IMG/VR virus record: IMGVR_UViG_3300003873_000010
Span: 1-54,966 of that record
Source: a virus
Reading direction: 5' to 3' (one strand)
Length of the DNA stretch: 54,966 nt
In this document: positions 42,036 through 50,084 of the stretch, piece by piece
How the letters are laid out: each line of letters opens with the position of its first letter
Numbering within the stretch: position 1 is the stretch's first letter
The notes under the pieces: generated by a model
Told to the model about the DNA's origin: nothing
The model's database searches: none
What the model saw: the letters and a program-made list of their open reading frames with translations, nothing else
Made by a program: the position numbers and the translations under genes

Positions 42036-43064
42036 CTATAAGTCTGCTGCTGCTTGCATCACAGCGTCAATAGCTGCGGCCATGTCGTCTGCCACTTCGA
42101 CTGCGGCTGCTACAGCTTGTACGTTATCATCAGGCGCGCTAGCTGCGACGGGCGCAGGTTGTTGTACCGGTTGGGCCACTGGCTGTTGTACCGGTTGGGC
42201 CATTGGCTGTTGTACCGGTTGGGCTACTGGCTGTTGTACCGGTTGGGCCATTGGCTGTTGTACCGGTTGGGCTACTGGCTGTTGTACCGGTTGGGCCACT
42301 GGCTGTTGTACCGGTTGGGCCATTGGGTCCGCCGCCATATCTACCCCCGCAGACGGTGAGAGGTGCAGTAAATCTTTAACCCCTGCCGACGCACCTACCT
42401 CGTGCGCACGGGCCGACGCGTCTTCGGGTAGCCCGCCCGCAGCTGTGAAGATTAACTTAGGAGCCGACGCCTCGTAGTCAAACGTGATGGCAGTGACTAC
42501 GGATGCGAAATCCGTGATGCCGTATGTACTTAACGTAGTAACGAACTGGCGTAGGTTCTTGAACGACCCCGGAGGCACGTCCAAAATGTACGTGTTCTCG
42601 TCTGTAATATCCTTGTTTAGCAGTGATACTATGAGGCGCTTACGGTCTCCACAGCGTTTGCCCACGCCGTTTGTGCCTGAACCGAATACGTTATGAGGGC
42701 ATGACGCGCAGTTGGCCGCTTGTGGTTGCGCTGCATCTGTAGCGGGAGTAACTGCATCCATAGACCAGCAGGTCGGGGTGTTATCAGTACTGTTAGGGTC
42801 GTAAGCCATAGGGAAATATGTTTTATGCAATGTGTCTGATGCGCGAACAATCACCACGTTTATCTGTGGGTACGGCATACCACGCTCGTCCACAAGTAGC
42901 GTACTCTCGCCACCCTCGGCCACTGCGAACTTACTGTTTTTGATAGAAATACGTCTGATGTCGACGCCCCCGATGCCTGCGGATAACGCTTCAAGTGCGT
43001 TGCCTGCAGTGGGTAGGCCTACTTGCTGTTGTAGTTGTGACAGTGGGATTATTTGTGTACTCAT
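42036..43064 (-). CDS. Putative single-stranded DNA-binding protein with repeat tail (342 aa)
   Basis: ATG 43064 follows AAGGAG. Residues about 30-230 form a beta-rich region with four conserved-looking cysteines (C99, C119, C122, C138; the last near GVGKRCGDRKR), possibly binding zinc. Residues about 247-302 are eight-residue units AQPVQQPV/M from a 24-bp DNA repeat, then an acidic end (DDMAAAIDAVMQAAADL). A folded domain, a flexible linker and an acidic C-terminus are the SSB plan. Position in the replisome operon supports the call; no OB-fold signature is recognisable by eye. Confidence 0.55.
   Translation of the reverse strand: MSTQIIPLSQLQQQVGLPTAGNALEALSAGIGGVDIRRISIKNSKFAVAEGGESTLLVDERGMPYPQINVVIVRASDTLHKTYFPMAYDPNSTDNTPTCWSMDAVTPATDAAQPQAANCASCPHNVFGSGTNGVGKRCGDRKRLIVSLLNKDITDENTYILDVPPGSFKNLRQFVTTLSTYGITDFASVVTAITFDYEASAPKLIFTAAGGLPEDASARAHEVGASAGVKDLLHLSPSAGVDMAADPMAQPVQQPVAQPVQQPVAQPVQQPMAQPVQQPVAQPVQQPMAQPVQQPVAQPVQQPAPVAASAPDDNVQAVAAAVEVADDMAAAIDAVMQAAADL
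42160..42327 (-). repeat. 24-bp coding repeat, seven units, in the SSB-like gene
   Basis: TGTTGTACCGGTTGGGCC on the plus strand begins each 24-base unit; seven consecutive units alternate between 'cact' and 'catt' forms (Val or Met in the product) and one has 'tact'. The near-identity indicates recent expansion. The unit keeps the reading frame. Confidence 0.9.
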
Positions 43065-43074
43065 GGTGTTCTCC

Positions 43075-43476
43075 TTAGTTTGAACGGATGTTTGTTTTTC
43101 TAATTTGGACTTTGTTAAGCCCTGCGGGTACGGCGCCTAGCTCATCTTCGAGCTCTGCGACCGCGGTTTTAGCAACTCTTCTCTGGACCAGGTCCAAGCG
43201 CCCTTGCGTCATTACAAGGTCTGAGAACGCATCCCAGTCTGCGACAGAATACTGTGTGACGGTCGAGGTGTATGCTGTTCCAGCATCTGTCTTGACTGAC
43301 TCCACACCTTGCTCTCGCATGATGGCCGAGATTGAGTCCTCAATCTCTTTTAACTTCACGTCAAAACCCTTAGCCGCAGTCTTATATGCAGTATCAAGGG
43401 CTTTCTTTTTGCCCCTCAATGCCATATAATCTGCCACAAGGCTTTGAACAGTAGTTGTTAGTTTCTCGTCTTTCAT
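43075..43476 (-). CDS. Unknown replication-operon protein (133 aa)
   Basis: ATG 43476 has AAGGAGG upstream. The N-terminal part is helical (MALRGKKKALDTAYKTAAKG, then FDVKLKEIEDSISAIMREQG) and the C-terminal part reads SVADWDAFSDLVMTQGRLDL and VQRRVAKTAVAELEDELG. Proteins with this N-terminal coil and a C-terminal RVAKTAV-type end occur next to phage SSB and recombination genes, where their role is not known. It may work with the SSB-like protein on single strands; this is inference from position. Confidence 0.6.
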   Translation of the reverse strand: MKDEKLTTTVQSLVADYMALRGKKKALDTAYKTAAKGFDVKLKEIEDSISAIMREQGVESVKTDAGTAYTSTVTQYSVADWDAFSDLVMTQGRLDLVQRRVAKTAVAELEDELGAVPAGLNKVQIRKTNIRSN

Positions 43477-43491
43477 TTCGTTTCCTCCTTA

Positions 43492-45072
43492 CTATAAATA
43501 CCTTAACAGGTCGAGTAGTTTGTCTTGCGATTGCCCTTTGTTTCTGAGTAATCGTAAGACTTTTTTCTCTGCAGCTGTCGTTGCAAATATAACAACCGCA
43601 GTCTTCTTCTTTTGTCCCGGTCTTCTAACCCTTGCGTTTGCCTGCTCGAATGTTTCGTAGCTTGTTATAAGTCCGTACCATATAATGGTGGTCGCTTCTG
43701 TCAGTGTCAACCCATGACTCATCGTCGCAGGTTGGGCTAATAGGACTTTAACATCAGGGTCGGTCTTGAACGCATCGAAGCGTTCTCTGCGTTTCCCTCC
43801 ACTTATGCTACCGGTTATAATAACATACCCTATATGTTCCTTGTCAAGCTTTTCTTTCACTTTTTCTATTGCGTTACTAAACGGAACGAACACAAGGACC
43901 TTGCCCTCACTTTCGTTGATAGCTTCTACCGTAGCATCCAAGCGGGCTGTGGGAGATAGGTCCACCACATTGCGGGTCTTGCCCCCGTCGTCGTTCGCGT
44001 ACACTGCGCCGCAGGAAACCTGCAGTAGTTTATTCACAAGCACGGCAGCGTTGACTGCTGTAACTTCTCCGTCCTCCATCTGCACATGCATATCATTGCG
44101 CATCTTGTCGTAGGCTTTTTGTTGCTTCTTAGACAGCTCGGGCTCTTGCTCAAGCACCACCTGCTCTGGCAGTTCAACGACGTCATCGAGTGCGTATCGG
44201 ACTGAGGGGCGCATGACTCGCTTTAAGAACTCCTCTGCATCGGGGCGCGCTAGCCACTTGAATGCGTTTATCTGCGTCATAGTGCGGCTTTTGAACGCTG
44301 TTAGAGAACGAACCCGCTCTCTGTCTAGCATCCCCGGGTTGACTAACTTAACCTGTGCATACGCGTCTGTTGGTGCGTTAGGAGTAGGCGTTCCAGTCAA
44401 ACCCCACACCCGACGCGCCCCGTTAAGTTGCTTGTTGACGATGTAGTTCATGAATTTCCAACGCAACGAGCTTGCGTTCTTGTACACTGAGAGTTCGTCC
44501 AACACTATAAGGTCGATGTCGTCCCGGTCTGCGAGCTCGTCCGCGATTATTTTTGCGCCGTCATGATTGACTATGTATACATCCGCGTCGGATGCGAGTA
44601 GCTCCTTTCTTTTGTCCCTGCTACCGTACACTGTAACGGCTTTGAGGTGCGGGAAATGGTGGAACACTTCCCTTGCCCATGTCATGTTCATCGTCGATAG
44701 TGGGCAGGTGATAAGTACTTTGTGCACCACACCCATACTGCGGAGATAGTCGTAGGCCCACAAGGCTGAGATTGTTTTCCCCGTTCCCATGTCATTCAAA
44801 CAGAACATCCTATCGTGCAGGGTAAAGTACTCCGCGGTAACGCGTTGGGCGTCCCGCGGAGTAAACAGCCCCGACCACTCATAGTCCGTCGAGATGCACG
44901 CAGGTGCAGGTATGTTTGTGTTTCGCAACAACCTTACAACATCGTCGGTGTGCGGGACGGATACGATGCCCGCAGCCTCCCGTACAATCTGCGCTGTGGG
45001 TATTGTCTCGCACAGAAACGTAGGGTCTACCGCTTTGAAAACTAAGCGGTCCTGCACTTTGACAAATTTCAT
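43492..45072 (-). CDS. SNF2/DEAD-like helicase
   Basis: 526 residues of a superfamily 2 helicase. Motif I is GTGKT (96-100), motif II is DELS (192-195) where SNF2-type proteins usually have DEAH, motif III is GLTGTPTPN (224-232) and motif VI is QANARVRRPGQ near residue 480. These are the ATPase and coupling motifs of SNF2-like phage helicases. Start ATG 45072 has AGGAGG upstream and overlaps the VRR-NUC stop at ATGA. Such genes are often paired with VRR-NUC nucleases, as here, and probably act in recombination or fork processing. Confidence 0.9.
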   Translation of the reverse strand: MKFVKVQDRLVFKAVDPTFLCETIPTAQIVREAAGIVSVPHTDDVVRLLRNTNIPAPACISTDYEWSGLFTPRDAQRVTAEYFTLHDRMFCLNDMGTGKTISALWAYDYLRSMGVVHKVLITCPLSTMNMTWAREVFHHFPHLKAVTVYGSRDKRKELLASDADVYIVNHDGAKIIADELADRDDIDLIVLDELSVYKNASSLRWKFMNYIVNKQLNGARRVWGLTGTPTPNAPTDAYAQVKLVNPGMLDRERVRSLTAFKSRTMTQINAFKWLARPDAEEFLKRVMRPSVRYALDDVVELPEQVVLEQEPELSKKQQKAYDKMRNDMHVQMEDGEVTAVNAAVLVNKLLQVSCGAVYANDDGGKTRNVVDLSPTARLDATVEAINESEGKVLVFVPFSNAIEKVKEKLDKEHIGYVIITGSISGGKRRERFDAFKTDPDVKVLLAQPATMSHGLTLTEATTIIWYGLITSYETFEQANARVRRPGQKKKTAVVIFATTAAEKKVLRLLRNKGQSQDKLLDLLRYL

Positions 45073-45365
45073 AGCCCTGCCTCCTGCATAAGGGTCTCAA
45101 GCATTTTTTCTGAGTCGACCACGAATACATGGCCACCTGCACTTTCTATCTCACGCTTGCGTGCTTTTTGATTGGCAGTGAGGTTCTTGAGTTTGCCCGG
45201 GGCTTTTGTTTCCACCCCGACGAACCTCCCGTCTTTACACCCAACGAAGTCTGGTATACCAACCACACCCATCCCATTCTGCACGGGCATGTAGTACCAC
45301 ACACCCCTCGCTTTTAAAAACTTCTTGACTGCGTCTTTGACGCGCCCCTCTGGTGTCTGTGCCAT
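45069..45365 (-). CDS. VRR-NUC domain nuclease
   Basis: 98 residues from ATG 45365 (100 if ATG 45371 is used). Start 45365 is preferred because GGAGG is eight bases upstream, whereas 45371 has only two; 45371 would however give an ATGA overlap. The motifs are those of VRR-NUC nucleases: VGIPDFVGC, FVGVETKAPGKL and the C-terminal VFVVDS. The family cleaves branched or junction DNA, and its partner SNF2 helicase is adjacent. Confidence 0.85.
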   Translation of the reverse strand: MAQTPEGRVKDAVKKFLKARGVWYYMPVQNGMGVVGIPDFVGCKDGRFVGVETKAPGKLKNLTANQKARKREIESAGGHVFVVDSEKMLETLMQEAGL

Positions 45366-45367
45366 TA

Positions 45368-46060
45368 TCATTCCCTCCCAGAATATTCACACTTCGATTT
45401 CGGTACTGGACACCAGCGCTTGCAAAGGCCCGAGGGCTTCGGCGGCCAGTGGTCGACCTTAAACGCGGTATCAAACTGTTCCAGTCGCTTCTGAAAACCC
45501 GCCCAGATTTCTGGGACTTGCGAGCGGGTGTACCCGATAGGGTCTATCTTCCCGTCTTTGAGCCACACGTATGTGGCCACTACGTCCTCGACTTCAGGAA
45601 AGACCGTGAACACTGCGAACGCAAACAAATCCATCTGGTCGACGCTTACTCGTCGCTTGCCTGTCTTCCAATCAAAGACTAAGGCCGTGCTGCCACGAAC
45701 AGAAAGCACGTCCAACTTCGAGCGCAACCAAGCGTCATCATCCCACCAACCCACACGTTCTAGGTCTTTGTTAAGTACTATCTCTACCTCAGCCCTTGTG
45801 TCCCATCCGACCGAAGCAGAGCGGCCTTTTATCCGTTGCACCACTGGCAACCACTGCTCGAACCACGATGGGACTTGAGAGAGGTCCCCGTTTATGTAGT
45901 CCTCAAAGGTTTTGTGTACTGTGTTCCCCCACGTAAGATGTTCGCTTATGGGTTCCACCACGTCTTTTGCGACTGCCTTGTGATAGAACTGTTTAGGGCA
46001 GGTCTCAAAGGCTGTGAGCCTAGAGTATGACCATGATACTGGTTTGTTTTCATGTCTCAT
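45368..46060 (-). CDS. PD-(D/E)XK exonuclease, RecB/Cas4-like
   Basis: 230 residues. The N-terminal motif WSYSRLTAFETCPKQFYHKA, with C21, and LRSKLDVLSV (D117) followed by ALVFDWKTGK (D130, K132) form the PD-(D/E)XK core. Three more cysteines (C213, C217, C224) near the C-terminus, with C21, would match the four-Cys iron-sulphur arrangement of AddB/Cas4-type nucleases. It probably resects DNA ends for recombination. Translation is coupled: GGAGG before ATG 46060 and a four-base overlap with the polymerase stop. Confidence 0.8.
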   Translation of the reverse strand: MRHENKPVSWSYSRLTAFETCPKQFYHKAVAKDVVEPISEHLTWGNTVHKTFEDYINGDLSQVPSWFEQWLPVVQRIKGRSASVGWDTRAEVEIVLNKDLERVGWWDDDAWLRSKLDVLSVRGSTALVFDWKTGKRRVSVDQMDLFAFAVFTVFPEVEDVVATYVWLKDGKIDPIGYTRSQVPEIWAGFQKRLEQFDTAFKVDHWPPKPSGLCKRWCPVPKSKCEYSGRE

Positions 46061-48039
46061 TTCGCCTCCCCGTATCTAACTGCAACGTCGCCGTCTGCGT
46101 CCAAGGGCCAGCCTTGTGCCCACTCAGGGGCTCGGCGCATCTGTTGTATCATATTGTCATACACGACCTGACCTGCCTCTTCAGGCACGACAACAACTAC
46201 CTCGTCGTGCACCGTCAATACAGTTTTAAACCTGCGGTATGGAGTATCCATCTTGCGTAATGCTGCATCGATAGTCTCAATCTGGTCAAAGACTACAATG
46301 CGCGCTAGGGCTTGTACAATGTTCTCCGTGATGACGCCGCCCCATAGAGGCTTGAGCACGCGGGTTCTACCTTTTTTCTGGTAGTACGCGTAGCCGTCTA
46401 GCTCTATGTTGTAGTGTAGACCGTTGTAACGCAGTTGCATGTTATTAGGCAGTATAATGCGAGGGGGTTCGTCTCCCTCTGCAGGTAGGAACTGAAGTGT
46501 ACACCCTGCAACTGGCCCCAACTCGTATGTCGCTCCGTGCATCACTGCATCTAAAGCTTTGTCACATTTACGCCAATAGGCCGTGATGTTACTGTTCGCT
46601 TGTCTGTATATCTTGACTACGCGTTGGGCTTCTTCTTCGTCAATCTCAATGCCTGTGAAGGCTTTAAGAGTGTCACGATACTTCGACGCACCCATTCCGT
46701 ACCCGAGGCCGAGTACCGCAACCTTGCCTACTTGACGTTCTTTCTTGTCGTCCTTTGTGATTTCTCTGCCGTAGATACGACTCGCCATCCAGCAATATAC
46801 ATCGTCGCCACGAGCGAACGCCTCTAGCAACTCCTGTTCACCCGCAACCCACGCTGTCCCACGAGCCTCAATCTGCCCTGAGTCTGCAACGACTAATGTG
46901 TGCTTCTCTGGAGCACGCATGGCCATGCGAAGCGAAGACCCACGAGGCATATTCTGTAAGTTCACTTTGTCACGCCCTGAAGTACGCCCTGTGAATGCGC
47001 CCCAGTAAGTGAGTGGTATGGGGAACGCTCCGCGCTCCCGTATACCGATGAACCGTTCAACCCGTGACTCCATCAATGTCGATTTCACCCGCTGACGAGC
47101 TGCGATTAAAGTCTGCATGCACGCATCGTCTACGGTAGCCTCTTGGAATTCCAAGAACTCAGGGTCTTTCTTCCCAAGCGCGGGAATTTCTTTCCCTGTA
47201 GTCGGGCTTGTTTTGGTAGGACACTCATACCCTAGGGCCCCGATGATATTCTTAAACATCGGGTTAGACGATAGTAGTTTAGTGGCAGCTTCCCCCTTAC
47301 GAGCGAGCTCCATAATCCTATCCGCCACCTTTTTAGACCTCGCACTTGCATCTAACAAGGCTTTACGCAGCAGCTCCAACCTACCGATACGCAGGTTCTC
47401 AAGCTCAGTCTTTAAAAGCTCGACGTCGATGTCCAGCACAGGGTCGTTACCCATGCGTTGGTGCATGTCGATAACAGGCATCTCGCAGGGGTAGTTATTA
47501 AGTATGTGCCAGAATATTCTCGAGCACAACAACACATCGTTACGGCAGTACGCACCGTACTGCTCTAACTCGTTAGGGTGAAAGTCCGATAGGTGTTTAC
47601 CTAGTGCATCCTCCACCTCTGTACCTTTTTCCCCGAACCCGAGGCGGGCCGCGATAGCTTTCAAGCTGCCTCCAACCTCAAGGCCGAACCAAGGGCGGGA
47701 CATGTTTAACGTGCAAGCGTACTGTTGCGGTACGATATCGTATATCTGCGATAAGATAAACCCGTCGAACGCCATGTTATGCGCGACCACACAGGTTTTA
47801 TTCCAGTCGATGGTGGCGAGCATACCTGCCACCGCGTCGCCTATAACCCAGCTGGTGTCGGATATACTGTTACCTGCAAGGTCAAATTGTGTGAGCGACA
47901 CCCCTATTACTTCGAACCTAGGGTCTCTAACATACTCCTCCGTCGTGAGCTTGGATAGTGTGTATGTTTTGCTGTAGTACGTCTCAAAATCAAGAACGAC
48001 TACCGCCTCTACCCCAGGTAGAAACTTAATCTTGTTCAT
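46057..48039 (-). CDS. DNA polymerase, family A with 3'-5' exonuclease
   Basis: 660 residues, replicating the genome. The exonuclease domain has LDFET (D17, E19), HNMAFDGF (D92) and YCRND (Y164, D168). The polymerase domain has motif A VVADSGQIEARG (D386), motif B RQVGKVAVLGLGYG (R435, K439, Y447) and motif C TVHDEVVVV (H611, D612, E613). Residue 443, equivalent to Phe762 of E. coli Pol I in the O-helix, is Leu. No 5'-3' exonuclease domain. AGGAGG precedes the start and there is ATGA overlap with the nuclease below. Confidence 0.93.
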   Translation of the reverse strand: MNKIKFLPGVEAVVVLDFETYYSKTYTLSKLTTEEYVRDPRFEVIGVSLTQFDLAGNSISDTSWVIGDAVAGMLATIDWNKTCVVAHNMAFDGFILSQIYDIVPQQYACTLNMSRPWFGLEVGGSLKAIAARLGFGEKGTEVEDALGKHLSDFHPNELEQYGAYCRNDVLLCSRIFWHILNNYPCEMPVIDMHQRMGNDPVLDIDVELLKTELENLRIGRLELLRKALLDASARSKKVADRIMELARKGEAATKLLSSNPMFKNIIGALGYECPTKTSPTTGKEIPALGKKDPEFLEFQEATVDDACMQTLIAARQRVKSTLMESRVERFIGIRERGAFPIPLTYWGAFTGRTSGRDKVNLQNMPRGSSLRMAMRAPEKHTLVVADSGQIEARGTAWVAGEQELLEAFARGDDVYCWMASRIYGREITKDDKKERQVGKVAVLGLGYGMGASKYRDTLKAFTGIEIDEEEAQRVVKIYRQANSNITAYWRKCDKALDAVMHGATYELGPVAGCTLQFLPAEGDEPPRIILPNNMQLRYNGLHYNIELDGYAYYQKKGRTRVLKPLWGGVITENIVQALARIVVFDQIETIDAALRKMDTPYRRFKTVLTVHDEVVVVVPEEAGQVVYDNMIQQMRRAPEWAQGWPLDADGDVAVRYGEAK

Positions 48040-48047
48040 ACGACCTC

Positions 48048-48740
48048 CTATTTGTCGGTTCTATCCTCTGCTCGGGTCACAATGACGTCTACATCATCTC
48101 CCACTGTAAGTGTGTCGCCATCTGACGCGTCTAGGAGCTCCGTGTTGCGGGCCACCATCATGTTCCCAAAGTTCTGTACCGTTGAACCCTCTGGGAATTC
48201 ACGTGGCACGCCGCCCAGTTCTGCTATACGCTCCTGCACCTCTACAGGCACCTCAGAGGTGAACATCAACACAATGTCTTGTGAGTCGTCTTGCGCTTCA
48301 AGCATAAAAGCGAACTGTACTGGAGCGGCGCCCACTACAAGGCGCGACATCCACATGTGCAGTTGTGTATCTGGAATGAAAGGGGCTACACCGTCCATAT
48401 ACCTCGAGAACAACTCGAACGCTTTGACCTGCCCGTCCTCCCCGGGGGCGAATACCCAGACGTTCTCTTGCACGTTGTGAAACTCTATCTTTGCCCCTGC
48501 GATAAGGGCTTCGGCACGCAACTCTTCTCTAGGGGCGATGAACCCTGTTGGCCCCAGGTCTGGGTGTATTAGCACCCCGTCCGCGACTGTCGTTAGCCCG
48601 AGAGACATCGCGACCTTCGAGATGTTTGCGTACGCGGCGTCTGCCACTGTATTAAACTCGTCTATAATCGAGATAGGTAAACGATACGCCGCGATAATTT
48701 GTTGCGCGTTGATGTGTTCCTGTTCTTGCTTCTGTTCCAT
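48048..48740 (-). CDS. Unknown protein upstream of DNA polymerase (230 aa)
   Basis: ATG 48740 is preferred because AAGGAA lies six bases upstream; the frame extends 44 codons further, but that part overlaps the small membrane gene and looks unnatural. The protein is Gln/Glu-rich at the start (MEQKQEQEHINAQQIIAAYR), then mixed alpha/beta, and ends in an acidic segment (DASDGDTLTVGDDVDVIVTR). Its place in the replication operon suggests an accessory role; no family recognised. Confidence 0.65.
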   Translation of the reverse strand: MEQKQEQEHINAQQIIAAYRLPISIIDEFNTVADAAYANISKVAMSLGLTTVADGVLIHPDLGPTGFIAPREELRAEALIAGAKIEFHNVQENVWVFAPGEDGQVKAFELFSRYMDGVAPFIPDTQLHMWMSRLVVGAAPVQFAFMLEAQDDSQDIVLMFTSEVPVEVQERIAELGGVPREFPEGSTVQNFGNMMVARNTELLDASDGDTLTVGDDVDVIVTRAEDRTDK

Positions 48741-48775
48741 AGTTACTTCCTTTCTTTTTGTTGCCCTTGAATGGG

Positions 48776-48949
48776 CTAGTGATTTGCCACCCACTGCACA
48801 AGATGTACTAGCAGGATGACGCCTATAATGCGCATGTAGTTGTTGCACGTTATAATCATTATTATGAGCCACAGCATAATACCTACGAGGGCTACGCTGC
48901 TTAGTAGTGCGAGCCCCCCCACAAAGAGGGACAAAAACACGCTAGCCAT
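48776..48949 (-). CDS. Small two-span membrane protein (57 aa)
   Basis: ATG 48949 overlaps the kinase stop (TAG 48942-48944) by eight bases, and the frame ends at TAG 48776. Residues 4-33 are strongly hydrophobic (FLSLFVGGLALLSSVALVGI, then MLWLIIMII), a Cys-Asn-Asn turn follows, and residues 39-54 form a second span (RIIGVILLVHLVQWV). It is a compact membrane protein, probably translated by coupling to the kinase. Function unknown. Confidence 0.6.
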   Translation of the reverse strand: MASVFLSLFVGGLALLSSVALVGIMLWLIIMIITCNNYMRIIGVILLVHLVQWVANH

Positions 48950-49520
48950 ATACAATCCCGAGAGCGTCGAGGGCCCGCATTACTTTACGACGTAGTGCTT
49001 TCATGTCCCCGTCGTTTACTATCGTAATGTCAGGCAGCACCTCGTTACCCGCAGGTGAATAATCCTCGACCTCCCACGGCTCGCGGGGGCGTATGACTCT
49101 TATCATAGTCCCATGTAACGTGCGAACCATACGGCTCATGCCCCCTGCCTTAGTACTGATGTCGGGGATTGTGACGTCGCGCCCTTCCATCAATCCGGCT
49201 GTCACACGTTGGGCCGCAAGTCGCGTCCATAAGTTAGGGTTCACGAGCTCCCGCCCCCACTTATCGCTGAGCGTCTGCAGTAGGTATTGCATGGTGTGGT
49301 CGGTGAGGGGTATGTTTTCGTCTGAGTGTTCTAGCTGCGCCACTTTTTCGCTTGAGATGCCTAGCATCGCAGCGACGGCGTGCCGCACAGGGTCGGTGAT
49401 GGCGACAGATAAAACATCGCGCCCTCGTAAGTCCGCGATGATACTGGCGACGGTATTTCTGCCATCGCCAGTACGCCCTGTTATCCCTATTAACACGGGG
49501 GTGTTTCGTTTCTTGTCCAT
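48942..49520 (-). CDS. Deoxynucleoside monophosphate kinase-like protein
   Basis: 192 residues, first gene after the second consensus promoter, with AGGAG before ATG 49520. The P-loop position reads GITGRTGDGRNTVAS, matching the phage dNMP kinase pattern GxxGxxGxGKDT except that Lys is replaced by Arg (R21). The core (LTDHTMQYLLQTLSDKWGRE, then NPNLWTRLAAQR) and the C-terminal IRPREPWEVEDYSPA are otherwise of that family. It would supply dNTPs for replication if active. The Lys-to-Arg change at a catalytic residue makes activity uncertain. Confidence 0.75.
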   Translation of the reverse strand: MDKKRNTPVLIGITGRTGDGRNTVASIIADLRGRDVLSVAITDPVRHAVAAMLGISSEKVAQLEHSDENIPLTDHTMQYLLQTLSDKWGRELVNPNLWTRLAAQRVTAGLMEGRDVTIPDISTKAGGMSRMVRTLHGTMIRVIRPREPWEVEDYSPAGNEVLPDITIVNDGDMKALRRKVMRALDALGIVYG

Positions 49521-49537
49521 TGTTTTCTCCTGCCTTA

Positions 49538-50083
49538 CTAGATTCCCATTATATATAACTCGTGCGCGTTGTCAAGTGCTGAATGTAATAACGGCTCTGA
49601 ACAACCCCACGTCTGCATCACAGCCAGCGCCACCATCTGCGCGTCAGCGTCCACTCCGGCGTCCTCTAAGCGTGCTTGGTATGCCTTTAATTTTTCCGAC
49701 TTCTGAGCCGCATGGCGAGGCCCATTTGCAGCTAATACAGCTATGACGTCCCCATACTGTACGGTGTACTCAGTAACCCCTATGTGGTGGTGCAGTTTGC
49801 CTGTCGTACCTACCTGCACGAAGACGCTATATGGCACGGATGCCACTGTCGCCCACGGAGCCGACAAAGGTAGCACCTCAACGAATGCCGCGTTGCCGGC
49901 CTTAATCTGCACCTTTATATATCCGCCCTCGTTACAAGTACCCTTAAATTTAAGAGCGGTGCTATCCGGCGGGCACACCACGTCGGCGGGGTATACTACC
50001 TCGTTGGCGGAGAGCAGTACCTGCGGGTCGAGCGACACTGATAAAGACGCGGGTAGTATCGGTGAATGTAATATAAACTCCAT
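49538..50083 (-). CDS. Unknown protein, beta-rich with helical end (181 aa)
   Basis: ATG 50083 with GGGAGGGGG upstream; the stop of the preceding gene lies just before it (TAAG-ATG). The N-terminal half is beta-rich (ILPASLSVSLDPQVLLSANE, then GYIKVQIKAGNAAFVEVLPL) and the C-terminal half has a helical part (AAQKSEKLKAYQARLEDAGV). No family recognised. Its 3' end lies under the promoter of the next operon. Confidence 0.6.
   Translation of the reverse strand: MEFILHSPILPASLSVSLDPQVLLSANEVVYPADVVCPPDSTALKFKGTCNEGGYIKVQIKAGNAAFVEVLPLSAPWATVASVPYSVFVQVGTTGKLHHHIGVTEYTVQYGDVIAVLAANGPRHAAQKSEKLKAYQARLEDAGVDADAQMVALAVMQTWGCSEPLLHSALDNAHELYIMGI
49548..49575 (-). promoter_or_regulatory. Consensus sigma70 promoter of the replication operon
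   Basis: On the minus strand TTGACA (49570-49575), 16 bases and TATAAT (49548-49553), both hexamers exact. It lies in the 17-base gap before the dNMP kinase gene and extends into the end of the upstream gene, so the replication genes can be transcribed separately from the genes to their right. Confidence 0.8.
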
Positions 50084-50084
50084 C

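Noticed and set aside
43820-43855. Internal promoter on the minus strand in the helicase gene
   Set aside because: TTGACA followed at 16 bases by TGTTAT is a weak match inside a coding sequence; coincidence is likely.
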